Shown: piece by piece, positions 10,144 through 16,838 of the stretch
Layout of the letters: the number at the start of each line of letters is the position of its first letter
Numbering within the stretch: the first letter of the stretch is position 1
Made by a program: the position numbers and the translations under genes
Notes under the pieces: generated by a model
Database searches by the model: none
What the model saw: the letters and a program-made list of their open reading frames with translations, nothing else
Told to the model about the DNA's origin: nothing
NCBI GenBank assembly: GCA_017553575.1
Contig: JAFZKQ010000071.1
Span: forward strand, 1-37,688
Direction of reading: 5' to 3'
From: Paludibacteraceae bacterium
GTDB taxonomy: Bacteria; Bacteroidota; Bacteroidia; Bacteroidales; Paludibacteraceae
Length of the DNA stretch: 37,688 nt

Positions 10144-10788
10144 ATGAAAGTCATGAAAAAATGGTTATATATTGCAATGGTCGTTTCCCTCTTCGGAGGG
10201 ACGACCTCCTGCAGCGACGACGATGACGATACGAGCGAGTTGGAAGAACAGTTGAAGCAGAAGGAGGAGACCATCAAACAATTGGAGGAAGCCAACAAGA
10301 AGTTGGAAGAGGAAAAGAAGAGCTTGGACGAGACAAACAAGCAATTGAAGGAGACCAACAAGAAGTTGGATGAGGTGCTTAATAAAATCGAGGGAAATGG
10401 GTCGCAGGGGGGGGACACCACTACGGTCAATCCTTCGGGTAAGAAGTACGAGAATCCTGGTTGGACTTCGGTGAAAGCAGAAGGCGATTATGCCTATACG
10501 ATGACGGTGGTTTTCGAACTTCCGGCTGCACTCAAGTCGGTGGCGACAGAGAACGACCTTATGGCGGCTTTTGTCGGTGACGAGTGCCGGAGCGTGGAGA
10601 AGGTCATCGATGGTGTCTATCTTCTGACCATCATCGGTACTGGCGGAGAGGAAGAGAATGTCACCTTCCGTTACTGGAATGCAGAAAACCATTACTTGTA
10701 CGAATCGACAATCACGCTTCCATTCACCTCCGATTATATCTTTGGCGTGGTGGACAGCCCGAAATTGTTTGTCTGTAAGCAAATGTGA
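10144..10788 (+). CDS. Coiled-coil surface lipoprotein sharing a module with the preceding giant protein
   Basis: A 214-aa lipoprotein. The signal ends in TTSC with lipidated Cys23 followed by SDDDDD, an acidic run like the Bacteroidetes lipoprotein export signal that sends lipoproteins to the outer face of the outer membrane. Residues about 31-83 are a K/E/L-rich heptad coiled coil. The C-terminal 110 residues (from PGWTSVKAEG) match a module of the upstream giant at about 2770-2880: both have an aromatic-rich start, a DM/LxAAF motif, a GECVGV/DECRSV motif and a (T/Y)FRxW-type motif. The start is 1 nt after the giant's TAA, so translation is probably coupled. A plausible role is a surface anchor or partner for the giant protein; this is inferred from the shared module and operon. 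An internal ATG at codon 4 (MKKWLY) is an equally good start. Confidence 0.85.
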   Translation: MKVMKKWLYIAMVVSLFGGTTSCSDDDDDTSELEEQLKQKEETIKQLEEANKKLEEEKKSLDETNKQLKETNKKLDEVLNKIEGNGSQGGDTTTVNPSGKKYENPGWTSVKAEGDYAYTMTVVFELPAALKSVATENDLMAAFVGDECRSVEKVIDGVYLLTIIGTGGEEENVTFRYWNAENHYLYESTITLPFTSDYIFGVVDSPKLFVCKQM

Positions 10789-10799
10789 TGATTTTGGAC

Positions 10800-10928
10800 T
10801 GCGATTGACTGTTGGATGACGGTCAATCGCACTCGTTGAAATAGAATGCAGTTCAATGATGGAATTGGATTGAACTGTGTTTCTAATAGAATAAAGTTTT
10901 TATGGCAAGTGTTCTTGCCGTGTGTTTT
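10800..10928 (+). terminator. Three consecutive hairpins in the intergenic gap, the last terminator-like
   Basis: Three perfect stems occur in 120 nt: 10 bp at 10800-10809/10822-10831; 9 bp at 10849-10857/10869-10877; and GGCAAG/CTTGCC with a TGTT loop at 10904-10909/10914-10919, extendable by two pairs. Only the third is followed by a T-rich run (tgtgtttt). Together they probably mark the end of the transcript carrying the giant protein and the lipoprotein, possibly as an attenuator before the next gene at 10977. Confidence 0.5.
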
Positions 10929-10976
10929 AATCGAATTGAGAAAATAAAATTTTGAGATAACTAATTTGAGTGACAA

Positions 10977-11876
10977 ATGAATTTGATTTCTTTTTTAGTG
11001 GAGAAGTTTAAGAAAAATTTCTCTGCGGGACTTGAGATCCCTACATTAAATTTTAGATGGATCACGTTGTTAGTCCTTTTCGGTCTTCTCCCATGGCAGA
11101 AAATTGTCTCCCTTGATCATCTTTGTCCAGTTATGCCTACGGCTACTCTATCCTCTGATCAAACTCATGTTTCTATCTCTTGGGAAAAAACTGGAACAGT
11201 TTGGACTGAAGGCTCTCAGTTTATCATTTGTAAGACGAATTTGACAACCTCTTCTTTTTATGAGATACCATTAACGAAGGCGGAACTCGAAAGTTTGTCG
11301 TATGAGGACAATGTTAAGCCCTGCAATACATATTCATATAAGTTAATCATGAAGCCCGGCGATGGTTCGTCGGTAAGCAGTTTGCCTATAGACGGCGAAT
11401 TTTCTCCGTCTGGATGTGAACAGAATCATGTCTATTTGACAATTCAAGATGGTGTGAAAGGTAAGATGGATATGTTGGTTGGTTCTTGCAGATTTTATAA
11501 GTTTAGGTTCGTCCCTGAGGAGGATTGGGTTGTGAATTCAGTATCTTTCAATGGTAAGGATGTTACAAGCAAGTTGCGCAATGGCATCTATCAGACGCCA
11601 GAACTTTTGGATAACTCTACGTTGTCTGTGGTTTATAAGAAAAAAGATCTCACAAATGTGATGAGCCCCTCCAACTCCTTGTCTTCTGTTTGGGTTAAAG
11701 GCGGTGAAGTGGTTATATGCAATGCGCCGATGGAATCGAAGGTGTCGGTGACGACCATAACTGGTGATGTGGTTTATCGGGGCAGGGTTGACTCAAGCGA
11801 GATGGTGTTAGGCTCTTTGGGTTCCGGCGTTTTCATTGTGAATGTGAATGGCGAGATTTTTAAGGTTTCCCTTTGA
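10977..11876 (+). CDS. Short paralogue of the giant-protein family: signal peptide, one Fn3-like module and C-terminal sorting-like domain
   Basis: 299 aa. It starts MNLISFL and carries the FRW motif of the family's long signal peptide. After it come one Fn3-like module (about 47-140, with the SSDxxxVxxSW pattern also found at 11914 and in the giant), a beta-rich module (from VYLTIQDG to LSVVYK, about 155-225) common in Bacteroidales surface proteins, and a C-terminal region ending EIFKVSL that resembles a divergent T9SS type A sorting domain. It corresponds to the last 250 residues of the 668-aa protein encoded downstream, with the N-terminal modules missing. The 18 nt before the ATG match those before the gene at 384. 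It likely shares a transcript with the gene 37 nt downstream. Function unknown; surface-exposed by inference. Confidence 0.85.
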   Translation: MNLISFLVEKFKKNFSAGLEIPTLNFRWITLLVLFGLLPWQKIVSLDHLCPVMPTATLSSDQTHVSISWEKTGTVWTEGSQFIICKTNLTTSSFYEIPLTKAELESLSYEDNVKPCNTYSYKLIMKPGDGSSVSSLPIDGEFSPSGCEQNHVYLTIQDGVKGKMDMLVGSCRFYKFRFVPEEDWVVNSVSFNGKDVTSKLRNGIYQTPELLDNSTLSVVYKKKDLTNVMSPSNSLSSVWVKGGEVVICNAPMESKVSVTTITGDVVYRGRVDSSEMVLGSLGSGVFIVNVNGEIFKVSL

Positions 11877-11913
11877 AATAAAGTAAAGTTGAATTTATTG
11901 ATTGTCGTGTAAA

Positions 11914-13920
11914 ATGAATATAATATCGTTTTTATTAGAGAATTGTAGAAGGACTTTCTCTAGGGAGGAAAAGAGTCTGCCCTTAAAATTTAGGTGGATA
12001 GCATTGCTTTGGATGTTGTTTTTTGCACAATTGTCCTCTTTTGCTTCTCTACCTCTGACATGGAAAGAGATGCAGAAGTCCGAAAAATATAGGAGTGAAT
12101 TTTCTTTGGATCTAAGCAGAGGAGTTGTTCATTATCGTATTTGCGTTTGGCAAACTTGGAGGTCCGGTCGTAAATATATATGTTATATGGATGATCTTGA
12201 AATTTCTCAGAGGTGTGGGGAAAGTTCTAATTCTGTTAGATTGTCTTTGAAAGATGCTGATAAAGATTGGGAAACAGTTAGGGTTTCTCTTAGTGGAGCT
12301 GAGAAGGGTGGATATGATAGAGTGCAGGGTGAAGAGCCATACGACATTTCTTATTACATTAATTTCGATTTGCCTATTTCTTTAAACGATCGGGGGAATG
12401 AGATTGAAATTCAAATGAGAGGGAAATGGTATAATGGTATGGATAAGGAATCAGAAATAATTAGAGAAGGGTATGTTGTACCTTTGAATGTAAATGTGGC
12501 ATTTGATGGTTGGACTTATGGTTGTTCTGATGAAGGAAATCCTTTGATTGAGTTTAATTGGCATCTTGGTGCAGATCAGTCTTCTAAAAAAAATGTTGCT
12601 TATCTTTGTGAATGGGGAACCGATGAACTGACTCATGTTTCAGGTAACACAAGAATATCTGGTGATGTTCTTTCAGGGGAACCATTTTGGATTAATACTT
12701 CAACTCGGAACTTGAATGATTCAATGTCATATAAAATAAGGTATGAGAGTCTTATTCCATATGAAGGAACTTATTCAGGGTATCTTAAGTGTGTTGCGGA
12801 ATCTGAGAAAATCGAAATACCAAGTTATCCTCAAGTGTCAACGTTTGAGGCTGATTTGGAGCCTTCAAAAAGGATTGTTTTGAATTGGGATATTCTTGTT
12901 GCTCCGACAAGCAATTATCAAGAAGGAGGTTTCCTCCTTTCCATTTTAAAGAAGAATAATTCAGGTGAAATCATTTCGTCAACGGATACCGTGATTCCTT
13001 ATCTTCCTGGAACTACGAAATATGCTTATGAGATTGTTTTAGGGAAAATGGATAAGAGTGTTTCTTTCGAGTGTGATATAGAGAGAAATTCTACAGAACA
13101 TGGCGATTGTTTTACAAGTGCGTATGCAAAACACTTGGTGGTGAGGGCTGACGAAAAGGATCCTTGTTACCCCGTAGATTTGACGGCTGAGGTCTCTTCT
13201 GACAATTCGAGAATCACGTTGAAGTGGGATAAGGAAGGATATGTTTGGAGTGAAGAAACTAAAATTATTCTCAGTAAATCGAATTTGACTAATTCTTTTG
13301 TATACGAAAAAGTCTTGTCGAAATCGGATTTTGATAGTTTAACCTATGTGGATACGGATGTTATGGCTTGTAATGCATACGAATATAAACTCATCTTTAA
13401 GCCTGGAAATGGCTTGGAAGAAAGAATTCTGGAACTTGATGGGGAAGTGTCTCCTTCTGGATGTTTTGAGGATTCTGTGTATTTGACTATACAAGATGGT
13501 GCGAATGGGAAAACTGATATGTTGATTGGTGAGTGTGATTCGTATGTGTTTAAGTTCATCCCGGATGACGATTGGTCTATTGCTTCTGTCTTTTTCAATG
13601 GGGAAAATGTAACTGACGATTTGTCTGGTAATTCTTATGAGACTCCTGAAATATGGGATAATTCAATATTGTCGGTGACCTACAAAAAGAACGAGAAGAA
13701 TGCTCCAACTAAATATAATCCATTTTTGTCTGTTTGGGCGAGTGAGGGGAAGGTATTTCTTAGTAACGCTCAGATAGATTCGAAGATTACGATTACGAAT
13801 GTTGATGGGACTATTGTTTATTCTGGTGAGGTGTTTTCTTCTGAGATGGTTATTGAAACTCTTGGGGAAGGTGTCTTCTTAGTTAATGTCGGTGGAGAAT
13901 CATTCAAAGTTTCTCTCTGA
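11914..13920 (+). CDS. Secreted Fn3-like surface protein, mid-sized paralogue of the giant protein
   Basis: 668 aa from the ATG at 11914. The frame can be extended upstream to a TTG at 11902, but both paralogues begin MN(L/I)ISFL, so the ATG is preferred. Signal peptide about 1-43 (ends SSFA). Residues about 45-440 are collinear with the giant protein's N-terminus: shared motifs include RGVxHYRIxxWQ, SYKIRYE, (I/E)PxYPQV and DCxIERNS. The last 250 residues are collinear with the gene at 10977, including the GKTDMLIGEC and FKFIPDDDW segments. It ends ESFKVSL, a T9SS type A-like sorting end. AT-rich like the first two thirds of the giant gene. Probably co-transcribed with the gene at 10977 and stopped by the terminator at 13946. 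No enzymatic motif seen; adhesin or structural role is a guess. Confidence 0.87.
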   Translation: MNIISFLLENCRRTFSREEKSLPLKFRWIALLWMLFFAQLSSFASLPLTWKEMQKSEKYRSEFSLDLSRGVVHYRICVWQTWRSGRKYICYMDDLEISQRCGESSNSVRLSLKDADKDWETVRVSLSGAEKGGYDRVQGEEPYDISYYINFDLPISLNDRGNEIEIQMRGKWYNGMDKESEIIREGYVVPLNVNVAFDGWTYGCSDEGNPLIEFNWHLGADQSSKKNVAYLCEWGTDELTHVSGNTRISGDVLSGEPFWINTSTRNLNDSMSYKIRYESLIPYEGTYSGYLKCVAESEKIEIPSYPQVSTFEADLEPSKRIVLNWDILVAPTSNYQEGGFLLSILKKNNSGEIISSTDTVIPYLPGTTKYAYEIVLGKMDKSVSFECDIERNSTEHGDCFTSAYAKHLVVRADEKDPCYPVDLTAEVSSDNSRITLKWDKEGYVWSEETKIILSKSNLTNSFVYEKVLSKSDFDSLTYVDTDVMACNAYEYKLIFKPGNGLEERILELDGEVSPSGCFEDSVYLTIQDGANGKTDMLIGECDSYVFKFIPDDDWSIASVFFNGENVTDDLSGNSYETPEIWDNSILSVTYKKNEKNAPTKYNPFLSVWASEGKVFLSNAQIDSKITITNVDGTIVYSGEVFSSEMVIETLGEGVFLVNVGGESFKVSL

Positions 13921-13945
13921 GAGCACCTCTGTTAGTTCTTGTTTT

Positions 13946-13973
13946 AAGGCTGTCCAAATGGATGGCCTTTTTT
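13946..13973 (+). terminator. Rho-independent terminator after the surface-protein cluster
   Basis: A 10-bp stem (13946-13955/13960-13969, two G-U pairs) with an AAAT loop runs directly into a T-run. It lies 26 nt after the stop codon at 13920. Confidence 0.85.
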
Positions 13974-14452
13974 ATGGCTATTAGGTAACATTTCATAAGT
14001 ATGAACGGAAATATCGAAATAGACATCAACGGCAAAAAGAACGGACTGTTGAATTGTTGCTAACAAATCTCTTCTGGGCAATGGGAATATATGAACTATT
14101 TCCTCGAAACTCCCCCGTCGAATCTCCTATCTGTTTTTTAGACATTTTCTAACGAATGGAAAATTCTTTAACCCTTTTTGTTCCTAATCGGAATATTTTG
14201 CTTTGGTATATGAATAATCCGTCAAAAGGGTGATTTGACTTTTTTTTACCATTTTTTCGCGATAGATGACCTTTTTTTCCTATTCAAATAGTGGTTTTTG
14301 TTTTAAATTTGTTTATGAGAAAAGGAGATTGATTTCCTCTTGATAGATTGTTTAGTTCGACATAACATTTTTAAATTTTGACATAGCAACCAAATTTTTT
14401 GTATTTTCTGGGGATGTTCTTGGAGCCGTCACATTGTGGCGGCTTCAATTAT
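13974..14452. other. AT-rich intergenic stretch without a convincing gene
   Basis: No gene supported. It contains a possible -7 box TAAATTTG at 14304-14311 without a good -33 partner, and a very stable 9-bp hairpin with a 3-nt loop at 14424-14432/14436-14444 followed by an AT-rich run (attattt). A small transcript between these two signals is possible but not shown. A 20-codon frame at 14001-14063 (MNGNIEID start) is too short to call. Confidence 0.4.
14424..14452 (+). terminator. Strong hairpin, possible terminator
   Basis: AGCCGTCAC / GTGGCGGCT pair over 9 bp (one G-U) around an ATT loop, followed by TCAATTATTT. The stem is stronger than needed for chance, but the T-run is weak and no gene precedes it on this strand. 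Confidence 0.4.
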
Positions 14453-14509
14453 TTATGGCTTTGTTTGAGATTTCCGTTGTTTGATTTTATGAGGCATGAG
14501 GGTGTATCG

Positions 14510-14920
14510 AAAATTGAATTTTGACACGCCACCATAGGTTTTCTTCCATAGCAATTCTGAGCCGTTCCTTCGGGACTCTGTCGTTGTCTTGCACATCCGA
14601 CCCCAAAGGGGGTATATCACAGATAAGGGTACGGCCCCATGGGCATTTAGAATTTGTTTGAATTTAATCCTATCATTGGAGGATTTTTGCATAGGCTGGA
14701 AGCCTGTCCTATTAGTAACCGATTGCACCGATAGGTGCTGTCGGTAGGTGGCGGAGACGAGGGAAAAGGCTGGAAGCCTTCGTGTCTTCTGTATTAGGGT
14801 TGGCTCTCAGCCACGTGGTCGCCTGCCAGCCTATCGGGCATTGCGTACTTGGTACTAATAGGGTTGGCTTTCAGCCCAAAGGCGTGCGATAAGGGAATCT
14901 AAGCAGATTTTGAAAAGTTC
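14510..14920. repeat. Cluster of REP-like small palindromes, some in inverted orientation
   Basis: Within about 400 nt there are several tiny hairpins: ACCCC/GGGGT (14600-14613); AGGCT-gga-AGCCT (14693-14705); AAGGCT-gga-AGCCTT (14766-14780); TGGCT-ctc-AGCCA (14801-14813); and GGCT-ttc-AGCC (14866-14876). The flank CCTATTAGTAACC after the first is the near reverse complement of GGTACTAATAGGG before the last, and ATTAGGGTTGG at about 14793 is a third copy, so the units occur in both orientations. A GCACC-gata-GGTGC hairpin sits at about 14726-14739. More GC-rich than its flanks. This resembles REP/BIME elements mobilised by RAYT transposases; no such transposase is in the window. Confidence 0.55.
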
Positions 14921-14930
14921 GGTAGCGTGT

Positions 14931-14971
14931 AAAAAATAGGGGAGGACGCAATACCACACTGCATCCTCCCC
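14931..14971 (-). terminator. Rho-independent terminator of the esterase gene
   Basis: A 12-bp stem with one mismatch (14939-14950/14960-14971) is followed on the minus strand by TATTTTTT (14931-14938). It lies about 40 nt past the stop codon of the gene at 15013-16272. Confidence 0.88.
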
Positions 14972-15012
14972 ACTTGTCAACCTAAAACTATTAATGTAGA
15001 ATGAAAATTCTC

Positions 15013-16272
15013 TTATTTTATGAACTTAATAAGTTTTGTGTTTTCGTTGCCCAACAAACGGATGAAGTAGATTCCGTTGCTGAGACCGGAGATGTTGATT
15101 CCGTTGGCATCTAATTGGCCGTTGCTTAGAATCTTTCCAAACATATCGATGAGTTCGAAATCGGTTGCCTCGGCGCCCTCAGAACAGAGGTAGAGGCGAT
15201 TTCCATCGATGCAGATGTTTTGTTTGTTGCTGAATACGCTGGCAACGTTGGTCTCTCCTTCAGCTCTTGCGGCAGCCTTTGCCTCTTTGATTCTGTTGAA
15301 GAATTTGATCATATCGCCAGTCAAGCTTCCTTCTACTCCGTGGCCACCGCTGTGAGGGTAGTATTCGCAATCAACGCCAGCTGCTTTCAAGTCATCGTAG
15401 AAAATCTTTCCCTCGCATTGAGGAACGATGTTGTCGGCAGAACCATGAGCCACCATGGTAGGGGCATCGGTTGGGTCGATGAATGTGTTGGCTGCGAGTA
15501 GGGCGTGCTTGTCAGGACATTGTTGGTCGTTGCAACCGCCCACCATGTCGTTCTCTGGCGCCATTTGGATAGGGTTACCGCAACTCTTTTTACGGCAGTC
15601 TACCGGACCTGACCAGTCGCAAACGGCATCTACCCAGCTGCTCTCATTGGTGTATTTACCAAGGTTACCCTCAATATCCATAGTAGCTGAGCCTACAGTG
15701 TAATCTTTTTCCACGTTTCTCGTCGTACCCATCAAAGAAGCCAAGTGACCACCTGATGAGAATCCAGAGATGGCGATGAAGGAGGTGTCTATGCCCAATT
15801 CTTGTGCATTTCCGCGCAAGTAACGGACAACCGCCTTGATATCGTTGATTTGTGCTGGGTATAGGGCATCTTGATAAGTACGGTGGTTAGGCGTAACAAA
15901 GATGTAGCCAGCACCTAGTGCTGCTGTTCCTACCGTACCCAAGTCGGCAGATCCTTTGGAGTTGTTGCTTCCCCAAGCACTACCGTAAATGTGAATGATT
16001 ACTGGGTGGGTTGCTTTGCCATCATCCTTAGGAAAATAGACGTCGAGTTTGTGACCGATGTGATTGTCACCCACGTAGTCGATGTCACCTTTCTTCTGAT
16101 AGTCTCCAATGTTACCGGAGTTGCCGCTTCCTTCTCCACCGAAGTTGAAGCCGCCACCGCCGCCTCCCCAGTCGAAGCCGCCGCCTCCCCAGCCGCCACC
16201 GCCCCATTGAGCGAAACCATTAAAACTGAAGCAACTTAATGCCAATGCGATTGTAAGTAATTGTCTTTTCAT
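15013..16272 (-). CDS. T9SS-secreted alpha/beta-hydrolase esterase (BD-FAE / carbohydrate esterase-like)
   Basis: 419 aa. Signal peptide 1-21 (ends GFA|Q), then a Gly/Trp-rich linker (about 23-50, repeats of WGGGG), then an alpha/beta-hydrolase with VIIHIYGSAW as the oxyanion-side strand, nucleophile Ser172 in GFSSG, a likely acid Asp280 in HGSAD, and His311 in SGGHG. The C-terminal 75 residues form a T9SS type A sorting domain. The fold and HGSADNIVP motif resemble bifunctional acetyl-xylan/feruloyl esterases and related sugar esterases. Lying next to two arabinoxylan-type GH43 enzymes, a role in removing acetyl or feruloyl groups from xylan is likely but substrate is inferred. It is probably transcribed alone: a terminator separates it from the GH43 genes and another follows it. 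Confidence 0.88.
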   Translation of the reverse strand: MKRQLLTIALALSCFSFNGFAQWGGGGWGGGGFDWGGGGGGFNFGGEGSGNSGNIGDYQKKGDIDYVGDNHIGHKLDVYFPKDDGKATHPVIIHIYGSAWGSNNSKGSADLGTVGTAALGAGYIFVTPNHRTYQDALYPAQINDIKAVVRYLRGNAQELGIDTSFIAISGFSSGGHLASLMGTTRNVEKDYTVGSATMDIEGNLGKYTNESSWVDAVCDWSGPVDCRKKSCGNPIQMAPENDMVGGCNDQQCPDKHALLAANTFIDPTDAPTMVAHGSADNIVPQCEGKIFYDDLKAAGVDCEYYPHSGGHGVEGSLTGDMIKFFNRIKEAKAAARAEGETNVASVFSNKQNICIDGNRLYLCSEGAEATDFELIDMFGKILSNGQLDANGINISGLSNGIYFIRLLGNENTKLIKFIK

Positions 16273-16355
16273 GATATAAATGTTTTATAGTTGTTGATCA
16301 ATTCGATTGTTTACGTGAATAAAAGAAACCACACGTTTCCTCGTTTTGTCTATGG

Positions 16356-16363
16356 CAAATTTA
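16356..16363 (-). promoter_or_regulatory. Putative -7 promoter box of the esterase gene
   Basis: Reads TAAATTTG on the minus strand, matching TAnnTTTG, 84 nt upstream of the start codon. No TTTG was found at the expected -33 distance, so the call is moderate. Confidence 0.4.
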
Positions 16364-16660
16364 TTTTTTCTCTTTTTTTCGGTCCCGTATTATATGTTCA
16401 AAATAATGTGATTTTTTTTCCATGCGATAAAATTCATTTGTACTTTTTTTCTCGATTTTCGTAAAAAAACGTCATGATTCATGTGTTTTTTTATTTAAAA
16501 ATGTTCGATTTGAGTTGTTTGTTATTTGTAAATTATTGATTTATAGTGTATTGTATAGTATAAAAATATGTCATGATTTATGTGCGAGATGACCCTTGAA
16601 AACATTCGGGTTGGTGGCTCTTTTGGCGAAATTTCTCATCTAAAATGGACGTTTCTATAT

Positions 16661-16699
16661 AAAAAAACAACTACCGGACAACTTCTCAGTGACCGGTAG
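16661..16699 (-). terminator. Rho-independent terminator of the GH43 operon
   Basis: Stem CTACCGG/CCGGTAG (16671-16677/16693-16699) followed on the minus strand by TTGTTTTTTT. It is about 140 nt past the stop codon at 16839, leaving an unusually long 3' untranslated stretch. Confidence 0.8.
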
Positions 16700-16838
16700 C
16701 TTATGAACCATTAAACATAAATGAAAAACGTAATCCATCGTTTTCCTGAAACGTCACAGCAATAATTATGCCTAATTTGACGTTTATCTATTCTCACGAA
16801 CAGAAAATGTATTATTGACTTACATTTATTTCTTTTTT

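Larger units (their letters stand above)
16273..16838. other. Intergenic region with promoter for the esterase and terminator of the GH43 operon
   Basis: 566 nt without a gene. It holds the minus-strand -7 box at 16356-16363 and the minus-strand terminator at 16661-16699, both listed separately. The remainder is AT-rich with no ORF or RNA structure that I can support. Confidence 0.6.

Noticed and set aside
9321-10430. Open frame of 369 codons on the minus strand across the giant gene and lipoprotein
   Set aside because: Its S/F/L-rich end is just the reverse of the coiled-coil coding repeat; no independent support.
14001-14063. 20-codon frame starting MNGNIEID
   Set aside because: Too short and unsupported; could be a remnant of a gene start but nothing downstream continues it.
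14453-14728. 91-codon minus-strand frame in the intergenic region
   Set aside because: It runs through the REP-like palindromes; such frames arise from the repeat and have no promoter or family match.
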